A stretch of 64,000 bases of DNA from Pseudomonas abieticivorans. GTDB lineage: Bacteria; Pseudomonadota; Gammaproteobacteria; Pseudomonadales; Pseudomonadaceae. A program made the translations under genes and the position numbers. The stretch is from positions 4,953,501 to 5,017,500 of the forward strand of contig NZ_CP094975.1 of assembly GCF_023509015.1 (NCBI RefSeq). The letters are read 5' to 3'. Below, piece after piece: positions 9,067 to 20,798 of this stretch. Within the stretch, counting starts at the first letter, position 1, and each line of letters begins with the position of its first letter. The notes beneath the pieces are model-generated. The model saw only the letters and a list, made by a program, of their open reading frames with translations, had not been told where the DNA came from and ran no database searches.

Positions 9067-9098
9067 GCCCTGCCTGCTGGCCTTCAAGGAGAAGCACC

Positions 9099-9644
9099 AT
9101 GCTGCAACTTAATGCGCGACAGGCAGCCCTATTGATCGTGGATATGCAGGTCGGACTGTTTCAGGGCCCGCAACAGCCGTATGAGGCTGAGCGCTTGGTG
9201 GCGACGGTAAAGCGCTTGATTGGCAAGGCGCGGTCGGCGCAGGTGCCGGTGTTTGCCGTGCGCCACACCGGGCCTGCAGGTTCGCCGATTGCCGCGGGCA
9301 GCGGGTTCTGGCAGGTGTTGCCTGAATTGGGCCTGGAGGAGGGCGTGGATCACCTGTTCAACAAGTCGGCGCCCAGTTGCTTCCAAGGGACTGACCTGGC
9401 ACAGCGCTTTGGCGACGCGGGCGTGAAGGAGGTCGTGGTGGTGGGGCTCAAGACTCAGTACTGCGTGGACAGCACGTGCCGGGCCGCTTTGGAGTTGGGG
9501 TTCAAACCGGTGTTGGTGGCCGATGGGCACAGCTGCATGGACACCGAGGTGATGCCGGCGGCCGCGATCATCGCGCACCATAACCTGACCCTGGGTGGGC
9601 CGACGGCGCGGGTGGTGGGCGAGGGCGAGTTGGCGTTTGTCTGA
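9099..9644 (+). CDS. Isochorismatase-family cysteine hydrolase
   Basis: 181 residues with the cysteine hydrolase fold and the family triad: Asp15 in LLIVDMQVGLF, Lys89 in HLFNKSAPS and Cys122 in LKTQYCVDSTCRAA. The C-terminal part has the usual VLVADGHSC. Members hydrolyse isochorismate, nicotinamide, N-carbamoyl amides or other amides; the substrate cannot be read from sequence. The ribosome site AAGGAGAAG lies just upstream of ATG 9099. The gene sits 32 bases after the terminator of a threonine-rich leader, so its expression is probably set by threonyl-tRNA charging, an unexpected link for this family. It is separated from metH by a REP hairpin. Confidence 0.88.
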   Translation: MLQLNARQAALLIVDMQVGLFQGPQQPYEAERLVATVKRLIGKARSAQVPVFAVRHTGPAGSPIAAGSGFWQVLPELGLEEGVDHLFNKSAPSCFQGTDLAQRFGDAGVKEVVVVGLKTQYCVDSTCRAALELGFKPVLVADGHSCMDTEVMPAAAIIAHHNLTLGGPTARVVGEGELAFV

Positions 9645-9680
9645 GAACGCCGCGTAACAAAAGGGGATCGTGTTGCGTTT

Positions 9681-9724
9681 TTCGCGGATGAATCCGCTCC
9701 TATGGGAGCGGGTTCATCCGCGAA
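9681..9724. repeat. REP inverted repeat between convergent genes
   Basis: Two 20-base arms (9681-9700 and 9705-9724) pair with one G-T wobble around a TATG loop; each arm holds the REP core TTCGCGGATGAATCCGCTCC or its complement. It lies between the 3' ends of the hydrolase gene and metH and probably also shields the transcripts' 3' ends. Confidence 0.85.
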
Positions 9725-9733
9725 GCGATCACA

Positions 9734-13427
<3,694 letters not shown>

Positions 13428-13503
13428 GAGGGCTACCTGGCAAGACAAATACAAAAAGGTGCGAATACGAAAGGTGCGAAATGATAGCAAACCTGCGCGC
13501 TTT

Positions 13504-13537
13504 TGAACGTCTTCCACATTTACATGAATTTCGTTCA
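13504..13537. promoter_or_regulatory. MetR-type boxes upstream of metH
   Basis: TGAATTTCGTTCA at 13525-13537 is a perfect match to the MetR consensus TGAA-N5-TTCA. TGAACGTCTTCCA at 13504-13516 is a second copy with one mismatch, 21 bases away (two helical turns). They lie 77-110 bases upstream of the metH start, as expected for LysR-type activation by MetR with homocysteine as co-inducer. Confidence 0.65.
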
Positions 13538-13602
13538 CGTTGATGGCGTCGCGCCACGGGTAGAATATTCAAACAGTTATTTAAAAGTCAGGACACCGTC
13601 AC

Positions 13603-15900
13603 ATGGTGCATCGTTTACTGGCCAGCGTCTTGGCCCTGCTGCTCTGCGGCGTTGCGTTCGCGCAAGCGCCCGTCGCCAGCCCGGCTATTTCGTATACCCG
13701 AGATATCCAGCCGATCTTCACCGAGAAGTGCGTGGCGTGCCATGCTTGCAACGATGCCGCCTGTCAGTTGAACCTGGGAGCGGGCGAGGGCGCCCTGCGC
13801 GGCGCCTCGAAGGTGCCGGTGTATCAAGGCGAGCGCAGCATCGCCGTGGCCCCCACGCGAATTTTCTACGATGCCAGCGGCCCGGAAGCATGGCGACGCA
13901 AGGGTTTCTATTCGGTTCTTGATGGCCAGAGCAACCAGGCGGCCCTGATGTCGCGCATGCTCGAGCTGGGCCACAGTGCGCCCGTGGTGCCCAACGCCAA
14001 GCTGCCCGACAGTATTAAGTTGGGCCTGAACCGCGAAAACATGTGCCCGCTGCCGGGCGAATTCAATGCCTATGCCAGTGCCCACCCCCAGGAGGGCATG
14101 CCCCTGGGCGTGACCGGCCTGACCGACGCCCAGTACCAGACCGTGCAGCGTTGGCTGGCGGCCGGTGCCCCCGTAGACCAGCAACCACTCAAGGCCAGCC
14201 CCGCCGAAGCTGCGCAAATCGGCCAATGGGAAGAGCTGCTCAACCGCCCAGGCTCCACCGAGGCGCTGGTGGCGCGCTGGTTGTACGAGCACCTGTTTCT
14301 GGCGCACATCTATTTCACCGGCGGTGAGCCGGGCCATTACTTCCAGTGGGTGCGCTCGCGCACGCCCAGCGGCCAGCCGGTGGACCTGATTGCCACCCGG
14401 CGCCCCGATGACGACCCCGGCACGGTGTTCTACTACCGGCTGATGCCGGTGCAGGGCGTGATTGTGCACAAGACTCACATCACCTACCCCATGGGGCCGA
14501 ACAAGCTGGCGCGGGTCAAGCAGTTGTTCTACAGCGGCGACTGGCATGCCACCTCGCTGCCGGGCTATGGGCCACGGCACCGGGCCAACCCGTTCGAAAC
14601 CTTCGCCGCGATCCCTGCGGTGGCGCGTTACCAGTTCATGCTGGATAACGCCGAGTACTTCGTGCGTACCTTTATCCGTGGCCCGGTGTGCCGCGGGCAG
14701 ATCGCAACCGACGTGATCCGTGACCAGTTTTGGGTGATGTTCCAGGAGCCGGCCCACGACAAGTACATTACCGACGCCAAGTACCGTGGCGAAGCGACGC
14801 CGCTGCTGGCCATGCCAGGGCAGAACGACAACGTTGGCAGCGTGCTGCGCCTGTGGCTGGACTACCGCGACAAGCGCAACCAATACGAAGACCTGCGCCG
14901 CGACGCCTACGCCGACATGCCGCCGCCTGGCTGGGCCACCCTTTGGGCCGGCAACGACAACGCGCTGCTGACCATCTTCCGCCATTTCGACAGCGCCGCA
15001 GTGAACAAGGGCCTGATCGGCGACGTGCCGCAAACGATGTGGCTGTTCGACTACCCGTTGCTGGAGCGCACCTATTACCAGTTGGCGGTGAATTTCGACG
15101 TGTACGGTAACGTGGCCCACCAGGCGCAGACGCGGTTGTATTTCGACCTGATCCGCAATGGCGCCGAAGTCAATTTCCTGCGCCTGATGCCCGCTGACCA
15201 GCGCGACAAGCTCCTTGGCGATTGGTACCAGGAAGGCGGCAAGGTGAAAATGTGGCTCGATTACCAGAAGATCGACGACGATACCCCGACCGGCATGGTG
15301 CTCAACGAAAAGGACCCCAAGCGTGATTTCGCCCTCAAGCTGCTGCAGCGCTCGGGCTCGCTGAACGCCGCGCCTGACCCGATCAACCGCTGCACGGGTG
15401 CCTATTGCTCGCGCCCCAACGTCAGCGAAACCTTCCGCAACGTCGAGCAGTCCCTCAGCCGCCTGACTTCACGCCCGGCCGCCGGCCTGAAGGTGATCGA
15501 CCAGTTGCCTGAAGCGACCATGCTGCGCATCCAGGATGGCAAGGGCCAGCGCATCGTCTACAGCCTGCTGCGCAACCGCGCGCACACCAACGTGGCCTTC
15601 TTGTTGGGTGAGTCGTCGCGCTACCTGCCGGGGCTGGACACCCTCACCATCTACCCCGGCGTGCTCAGCAGCTACCCCAACTTTATGTTCAACGTGCCGG
15701 CCGATCAGGTCGAGGCGTTCGTCCAGGCCATGGAGTCGGCCAAGGACCAGCCGGCGTTCGAGCGCATCGTGCAGCGCTGGGGCGTGCGCCGCAGCAACCC
15801 GCAGTTCTGGCAGTTTTTCCACGACCTGACGAGCTATATCCAGGAGACCGACCCGGTGGAAGCAGGGGTGCTGGACATGAACCGCTACGAGAACCTCTGA
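13603..15900 (+). CDS. cti: Fatty acid cis/trans isomerase
   Basis: Cti is a periplasmic haem protein that converts cis unsaturated acyl chains of membrane phospholipids to trans without ATP, a fast response to solvents and heat. The 765-residue product has a Sec signal peptide (MVHRLLASVLALLLCGVAFAQ) and a cytochrome c type haem motif CVACH near residues 44-48 (EKCVACHACNDAACQ). Length and the long aromatic-rich C-terminal part match Pseudomonas Cti. It is divergent from metH, the usual Pseudomonas neighbour, so the intergenic region with the MetR boxes also carries the cti promoter. Cti activity is generally constitutive. Confidence 0.96.
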   Translation: MVHRLLASVLALLLCGVAFAQAPVASPAISYTRDIQPIFTEKCVACHACNDAACQLNLGAGEGALRGASKVPVYQGERSIAVAPTRIFYDASGPEAWRRKGFYSVLDGQSNQAALMSRMLELGHSAPVVPNAKLPDSIKLGLNRENMCPLPGEFNAYASAHPQEGMPLGVTGLTDAQYQTVQRWLAAGAPVDQQPLKASPAEAAQIGQWEELLNRPGSTEALVARWLYEHLFLAHIYFTGGEPGHYFQWVRSRTPSGQPVDLIATRRPDDDPGTVFYYRLMPVQGVIVHKTHITYPMGPNKLARVKQLFYSGDWHATSLPGYGPRHRANPFETFAAIPAVARYQFMLDNAEYFVRTFIRGPVCRGQIATDVIRDQFWVMFQEPAHDKYITDAKYRGEATPLLAMPGQNDNVGSVLRLWLDYRDKRNQYEDLRRDAYADMPPPGWATLWAGNDNALLTIFRHFDSAAVNKGLIGDVPQTMWLFDYPLLERTYYQLAVNFDVYGNVAHQAQTRLYFDLIRNGAEVNFLRLMPADQRDKLLGDWYQEGGKVKMWLDYQKIDDDTPTGMVLNEKDPKRDFALKLLQRSGSLNAAPDPINRCTGAYCSRPNVSETFRNVEQSLSRLTSRPAAGLKVIDQLPEATMLRIQDGKGQRIVYSLLRNRAHTNVAFLLGESSRYLPGLDTLTIYPGVLSSYPNFMFNVPADQVEAFVQAMESAKDQPAFERIVQRWGVRRSNPQFWQFFHDLTSYIQETDPVEAGVLDMNRYENL

Positions 15901-15913
15901 GTGGCACACACCC

Positions 15914-15999
15914 TGTTGGAGAGGATTTATCCGCGAAAAATCCAATGCAGTGCACTTGATGCACTGCGGCGATTTTTTTGCGGATAATCCGCTTCTACC
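15914..15999. repeat. REP doublet with a nested hairpin
   Basis: GGATTTATCCGCGAAAAAT (from 15923) and its degenerate inverse TTTTTTTGCGGATAATCCGC (to 15992) flank an inner perfect inverted repeat, GCAGTGCA-CTTGA-TGCACTGC. It lies directly after cti and probably ends its transcript. Confidence 0.7.
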
Positions 16000-16106
16000 G
16001 ATACCGCCGGTACATTGGTTTGAGCATTCCGCATTTTTTGTGGTCCCAACCGTTGAGGGTGCCCTGAAAAGGGGCGCGGGTTGTGGCTACAAAAGGGCGG
16101 TAGGCA

Positions 16107-17129
16107 ATGCTGATTTCGCTTCAAGCTTTACGGGCACTGGCAGCCTGGGTGGTGGTCTGTCATCACTTCATGCAGATCTTCTTCGACTTCCACGCGTCAG
16201 GCCCCATCGGCCAGTTTTTCGTTGATCGCGGCGCGGTCGGGGTCGATATTTTCTTTGTCATCAGCGGCCTGGTGATTTTCCTTTCCACGCAGGACAAGGA
16301 CATGCCCGCCGGGCGCTTCCTGCTCAACCGGGCCATTCGCATCGTACCGGCCTATTGGCTCTATACCCTCCTGATGGGGTTGATGATCGTGCTGGTGGGG
16401 CAACAGATGCCGCATCAGGTGGTCGACCTGCCGCACTTCTTGTTGTCGCTGTTGTTCATCCCTTCGGAAAACCCTGGTGGTTATGGGCTGTACCCCACGC
16501 TTAACGTGGGCTGGACGCTCAACTACGAGATGTTCTTCTACCTGCTGTTTTCCCTGGTGTTCCTGGTGCCCCAGCGCCACCGCGCGCTGGTGGTGGCGGC
16601 GGCGTTGTTCGCGGTGTGCGAAGTGGTCAGCCGCTATGGCGTGCTCAGCCGCTTCTACGCCAACAATATCGTCTATGAATTTTTGTTGGGCATCGCCATC
16701 GGCTGGGCTTATCGCCGTGGCTGGGTGGGGCAGGGGCTGTGGATTCCGTTATTGCTGATCGCCGCCTCTCTGGTGGCCATCTACAACCTGGATGCCAGTG
16801 ACCGCCTGTTGCACTGGGGCGTGCCGAGTGCGTTCATCGTGCTGGCATGCATTGCCCTGGAGCCATGGTTCAAGGGCAACCGGGTGCTCAAGGTGTTGGG
16901 CGACTGCTCCTATTCCGTGTACCTGATCCACGTGCTGGTGCTGTACGGCGGCTGGTTTGTCAGTGAGCGCCTGAGCATCAGCCCTTACGTGGTGTTTGCC
17001 TTCTGCGTGCCGTTGATCGCCCTGATGTCCTGGACCAGCTATGTGTGGATCGAGACACGCCTGTACCGGCGCATGAAGGGCTGGGCCGACGCCCGCCTGG
17101 TGCGACCAGAAAGCGAGCCCATAACCTGA
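16107..17129 (+). CDS. Acyltransferase family 3 membrane protein (OafA/YrhL type)
   Basis: 340 residues with about ten hydrophobic segments. The N-terminus LQALRALAAWVVVCHHF carries the family R-A-h-A-x-x-x-V-x-x-x-H signature, followed by GAVGVDIFFVISGLVI, and NVGWTLNYEMFFYLLFS in the middle. Such proteins O-acylate sugars of lipopolysaccharide, exopolysaccharide or peptidoglycan from the inner membrane; the acceptor here is unknown. It stands alone between cti and nfuA with its own REP-bounded upstream region, so it looks like an insertion into a conserved gene order rather than part of an operon. Confidence 0.9.
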   Translation: MLISLQALRALAAWVVVCHHFMQIFFDFHASGPIGQFFVDRGAVGVDIFFVISGLVIFLSTQDKDMPAGRFLLNRAIRIVPAYWLYTLLMGLMIVLVGQQMPHQVVDLPHFLLSLLFIPSENPGGYGLYPTLNVGWTLNYEMFFYLLFSLVFLVPQRHRALVVAAALFAVCEVVSRYGVLSRFYANNIVYEFLLGIAIGWAYRRGWVGQGLWIPLLLIAASLVAIYNLDASDRLLHWGVPSAFIVLACIALEPWFKGNRVLKVLGDCSYSVYLIHVLVLYGGWFVSERLSISPYVVFAFCVPLIALMSWTSYVWIETRLYRRMKGWADARLVRPESEPIT

Positions 17130-17189
17130 CAAAATTACTGGGGCTTTGTCCGGGGCCGGCTTTGGCGTAAACTGCGGGCAAGTCTGTGA

Positions 17190-17783
<594 letters not shown>

Positions 17784-17803
17784 GGCGTTCGCTGCGGCAT
17801 TGA

Positions 17804-17833
17804 AAAACGGCGCCCCGTGAGCGCCGTTTTTTT
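17804..17833. terminator. Bidirectional intrinsic terminator between nfuA and cobM
   Basis: AAAACGGCGC (17804-17813) and GCGCCGTTTT (17821-17830) form a perfect stem with loop CCCGTGA, followed by T on the plus strand and by TTTTTC on the minus strand. It can serve both convergent genes; its last bases touch the cobM stop codon. Confidence 0.85.
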
Positions 17834-18578
17834 ATGGTCGGTACACATGGGCGTGGCCGGCTCGATACAACGCTGATTCGCCAAACACATCGCTGCCCAG
17901 CACCCGCCCGACCAGTATCAAGGCGGTGCGCCGGAAACCCTTGGCCGCCACCTTGTCGACGATGTCGGCCAGGGTACCCACCACGTAGTCCTGATCCGGC
18001 CAGCTGGCGCGGTGCACCACGGCGATCGGGCAGTCGGCACCGTAATGGGGCAACAATTCGTCAAGTATCTTCGGCAAATGCTGCACGCCCAAATGGATGG
18101 CCATGGTGGCCCCATGCTGGGCCAGGCTGGCCAACTCTTCACCCTTGGGCATCGGTGACTGGGTGGCGTAGCGCGTCAAAATCACCGTTTGCGAGATGTC
18201 TGGCAGGGTCAGTTCCGCGCCCAACAACGCCGCGCAGGCTGCGGTGGCGGTGACGCCGGGGATGATCTGAAAGGGAATGCCCAACGCCTTCAGATGACGA
18301 ATCTGCTCGCCGATCGCGCCATACAGGCTAGGGTCGCCGGAATGCACCCGCGCCACGTCCTGGCCACGGGCGTGGGCGGCCTGGATCAGATCGATGATTT
18401 GCTGCAAGTGCAACTCGGCGCTGTTGATCACCTGATCGGCCGTATGGCCCTGCAACACGGCGGTGGGCACCAGGGAGCCGGCATAGATGATCACCGGGCA
18501 ACTGCGGATCAGGCGTTGGCCCTTGACCGTGATCAGTTCGGGGTCGCCGGGGCCTGCGCCGATGAAATAGACGGTCAT
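17832..18578 (-). CDS. cobM: Precorrin-4 C11-methyltransferase
   Basis: CobM methylates C11 of precorrin-4 with SAM, giving precorrin-5 in the aerobic cobalamin pathway. The start at 18578 gives MTVYFIGAGPGDPELITVKG, the standard N-terminus with the GxGPGD SAM loop, and has an AGGA ribosome site; 248 residues. Further family motifs are VARVHSGDPSLYGAIGEQ and IPGVTATAACAALLGAELTLP. It is the last gene of the minus-strand riboswitch operon cbtB-cbtA-cobE-cobM. Confidence 0.95.
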   Translation of the reverse strand: MTVYFIGAGPGDPELITVKGQRLIRSCPVIIYAGSLVPTAVLQGHTADQVINSAELHLQQIIDLIQAAHARGQDVARVHSGDPSLYGAIGEQIRHLKALGIPFQIIPGVTATAACAALLGAELTLPDISQTVILTRYATQSPMPKGEELASLAQHGATMAIHLGVQHLPKILDELLPHYGADCPIAVVHRASWPDQDYVVGTLADIVDKVAAKGFRRTALILVGRVLGSDVFGESALYRAGHAHVYRP

Positions 18579-18633
18579 GCACGTGTCCTGAAAAAGGCGC
18601 TGCTTGAACAACTTTCAAGTAGGCGGGGGATGA

Positions 18634-19038
18634 TTATCGCGGATCGTGGGGGATTTGTACCAATGCGAGGGTGGCCTGGGCATTTTTTTGCCGGGTGACC
18701 AAGAGGCTGGCCGGTTGCCCGCCCAGCCTCTGGGCCAACGCCAAGGCCGCGCTTTCGGCCACGCCATGGCAACCGGTGTGGGCGAAAGCGACGGCAGACC
18801 GGTGGCTGAGCAGCGGCTCCAATGGCAGCAGTTGCGCGGCGCTGAAAAAACTCAGCGGCCGCTGCAGTTGCTCGGCCAATGCCTGCAAGCCCGGTTCATG
18901 CTGCTTGATGTCCAGGCTGGCCAGGCCGAGCAGTTCGGCACCTTGCAGGTTGAAGCGCAGCAAGGTGGCTTGGAGCAGGCTGCCCAACACTTCGGCCGGG
19001 CAGCCTTTCTGGCAGCCAAACCCGGCCACCAGCTTCAT
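18634..19038 (-). CDS. cobE: Cobalamin biosynthesis protein CobE (CbiG C-terminal type)
   Basis: 134 residues matching the small CobE/CbiG-C family: MKLVAGFGCQKGCPAEVL at the N-terminus, LASLDIKQHEPGL in the middle and AESAALALA at the C-terminus. CobE is needed for aerobic cobalamin synthesis; it is linked to the precorrin-4/5 steps, but its exact role is not settled. Its ATG overlaps the cbtA stop by one base and it lies 55 bases before cobM, so it is co-transcribed and coupled. Confidence 0.88.
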   Translation of the reverse strand: MKLVAGFGCQKGCPAEVLGSLLQATLLRFNLQGAELLGLASLDIKQHEPGLQALAEQLQRPLSFFSAAQLLPLEPLLSHRSAVAFAHTGCHGVAESAALALAQRLGGQPASLLVTRQKNAQATLALVQIPHDPR

Positions 19039-19727
19039 CAGGCCTGCTGCTTGCGGCGGAACAACCAGGCACTGATCAAGCCCAGTGCCAGCCAGAAGGC
19101 GGCGTTGGTCAAGGTCGAGGCGACCTTGAACTCGGCGGCCAACGCTTCAGGCGCCAGGCTGTGATGCATTTCAGGCTGCGGCGCGCCAATCACGTGGGGG
19201 GTCAGCAAAATCAGCACGCCCAGGCCCTTGAGCAGCCAGTTGCGGCTGAACACCATAAGCGCCAGGGCCACGGCGGTGGAGGCGGCGGTGCCAATCCACC
19301 AGATTTGCCGCTGCGCCAGGTCCGCGGCCGCCGTCCCCGGCAGCTCCGGTGGCAGGCCCAAGGTGGGCGCCAGGCAGAACACGGCGAAACCGGCCAGGCC
19401 CCACAGCAAGCCTTCGCGGGTGTTGCCCGGTGCGCGCAGGGTGTAGAGCGCGGCCAACATCAGGGCAAAACCCACGGCCACCACCAAGTTGCCGCCGGTG
19501 GTCGACACCACGCGCTGCCAGCCGTCTTCGGGCTCCCAGGCTTCTTCATCATGCTCATGGGCGGCAGGGGTGGCCTCGCTGTGCTCGTGCATCTGCATCG
19601 CCGGGGCCTTCTCGAAGGTTTCGGCCTTGAGAATCAGCGGCGCCACCCAAAAGCTTTGCAGCAGCGTCAACAGCAGGGCGGCGAGCAGGCCGGTGAAGCC
19701 GGCCGTCTGGGCAATTCGCTTGATCAT
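19038..19727 (-). CDS. cbtA: Cobalt transporter subunit CbtA
   Basis: CbtA is a predicted inner-membrane cobalt uptake protein associated with B12 riboswitches. The 229-residue product has about five or six hydrophobic segments (GFTGLLAALLLTLLQSFW, LVVAVGFALMLAALYTL, GLLWGLAGFAVFCLAPTLG, AVALALMVFSRNWLL, FWLALGLISAWLF) and a His/Glu-rich stretch after the first (MQMHEHSEATPAAHEHDEE) that could bind Co2+. Start ATG 19727 is preferred; a GTG at 19748 inside cbtB is in frame, and neither has a strong ribosome site. Confidence 0.88.
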   Translation of the reverse strand: MIKRIAQTAGFTGLLAALLLTLLQSFWVAPLILKAETFEKAPAMQMHEHSEATPAAHEHDEEAWEPEDGWQRVVSTTGGNLVVAVGFALMLAALYTLRAPGNTREGLLWGLAGFAVFCLAPTLGLPPELPGTAAADLAQRQIWWIGTAASTAVALALMVFSRNWLLKGLGVLILLTPHVIGAPQPEMHHSLAPEALAAEFKVASTLTNAAFWLALGLISAWLFRRKQQA

Positions 19728-19738
19728 CGGGTCGGCAC

Positions 19739-19924
19739 TCAGTGGCACGGGAACGCGGAGCTGTGGCGGGTGTCATGGGCGGCGTTGTGCACCGCGGCGA
19801 TGTGCGAGAAACCGGCAAAGTACACCAGGCACGCGCCGAGCACGGCAGCGCCAATGGCAGCGACCAGGCGTTGGCTTTGGGTGGTGGTGGTGGAGCCTGC
19901 GTGGCTGTGGGTAATAACGGACAT
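19739..19924 (-). CDS. cbtB: Cobalt transporter subunit CbtB
   Basis: 61 residues with one transmembrane segment (LVAAIGAAVLGACLVYFAGF) and a C-terminal His-rich tail (HIAAVHNAAHDTRHSSAFPCH), the family hallmark for cobalt binding. Start ATG 19924 gives MSVITHSHAGSTTTTQSQ, with GAGGGA just upstream. It is the first gene behind the minus-strand cobalamin riboswitch and pairs with CbtA. Confidence 0.9.
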   Translation of the reverse strand: MSVITHSHAGSTTTTQSQRLVAAIGAAVLGACLVYFAGFSHIAAVHNAAHDTRHSSAFPCH

Positions 19925-20037
19925 GGCGTTCCCTCGTATCGTTTTCAGGACGACAGGGGGCGCAAAGATCTTGCGCGCAGCACGCCCGCAAGCTCTCAAC
20001 AGCGCCCGCCCACCGCGGGTTGTCAATGGATTGATTG

Positions 20038-20202
20038 GGCCGGTCTCCGGGCTTGTGAGGGGCAATGTCATTGCCAGGCTGCATCACCTTCCCATGCCGA
20101 ACTGCTGGCACAGTGGTACAGATGCATCGCTCACTTACCGTTGCGGGGGCAGCGCCGGACTTGACCGGCTTCCCGTTTCACCCTGTGAAGGGCACCCAAA
20201 CG
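20038..20202 (-). promoter_or_regulatory. Cobalamin riboswitch of the cbtB operon
   Basis: Read on the minus strand, the segment holds the ordered B12-riboswitch elements: GGTGCCCTTCACAGGG, GTGAAACGGGAAGCCGGT, the B12 box core GCCCCCGCAACGGTAAG, GGCATGGGAAGG, and the closing AAGCCCGGAGACCGGCC. It lies about 115 bases upstream of cbtB. Binding of adenosylcobalamin would reduce expression of cobalt uptake, cobE and cobM. Confidence 0.93.
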
Positions 20203-20293
20203 AAGGTGCAAGGAGAGCATGGGGCAGGGCGGGGAGTCAATGGTGCAGGGTTTTGGAGTGGCGGGCGGTGGATTCAAGTGTGGCTGAGACCGG

Positions 20294-20447
20294 CCGCCCG
20301 CGCGGCCTGTCGCAAGCAAGCTTGCTCCCACATCTTTTGCAACGTACTGCATTCTGATGGAGAGGCGTTGCCTGCCTTGGATAACTCTAATCCCACCGAT
20401 AATGTGCGAGCAAGCTTGCTTGCGATAAGGCCGCGCGGCCGGCCGGT
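20294..20447. repeat. REPIN of a second class between the two riboswitches
   Basis: Arms GTCGCAAGCAAGCTTGCTCC (near 20311-20330) and GAGCAAGCTTGCTTGCGATA (near 20408-20427) are inverted, each flanked by a GC-rich palindrome (GGCCGCCCGCGCGGCC; GGCCGCGCGGCCGGCC). This family (core GCAAGCTTGC) differs from the GGATTCATCCGCGAA REPs elsewhere in the window. Confidence 0.8.
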
Positions 20448-20504
20448 GGTGGCCGTTACCGAATCTCAAGCCAGCCCCCATTGACCTCCCCCCCACCACT
20501 GCGT

Positions 20505-20690
20505 AGCCTTGCACCTTCGAGGTTCTCGAGGGGCAACCCTTGAGCCAAGATGGGAACGCGGTTCAAGCCGCGGCTGCCCCCGCAACTGTAAGCGGTGAGG
20601 TGTTGGCAAGGCCACTGCGCTAGGCGCGGGAAGGCGCCGGCACGGCAGGCCTTGGGCCTGCGCACTGCGAGCCAGGAGACCTGCCTCGAA
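20505..20690 (+). promoter_or_regulatory. Cobalamin riboswitch of the cobW operon
   Basis: Ordered elements on the plus strand: GAGGTTCTCGAGGGGCAACC, GATGGGAACGCGGTTCAAGCC, the B12 box core GCTGCCCCCGCAACTGTAAG, GCGGGAAGGCGC, and the closing GCGAGCCAGGAGACCTGCC. It ends about 110 bases before cobW. It should repress cobW-cobN-chlD when adenosylcobalamin is abundant. Confidence 0.95.
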
Positions 20691-20798
20691 CAAGTTTCTC
20701 ACTACAACCGGGCGGGGTGATCCGGTGACGAACGCACCCGCGTGCCCAGCACTCGCGGTTCTCGTCGCGCATGCCCGCCCACCTGCCAAGGGCATCCG

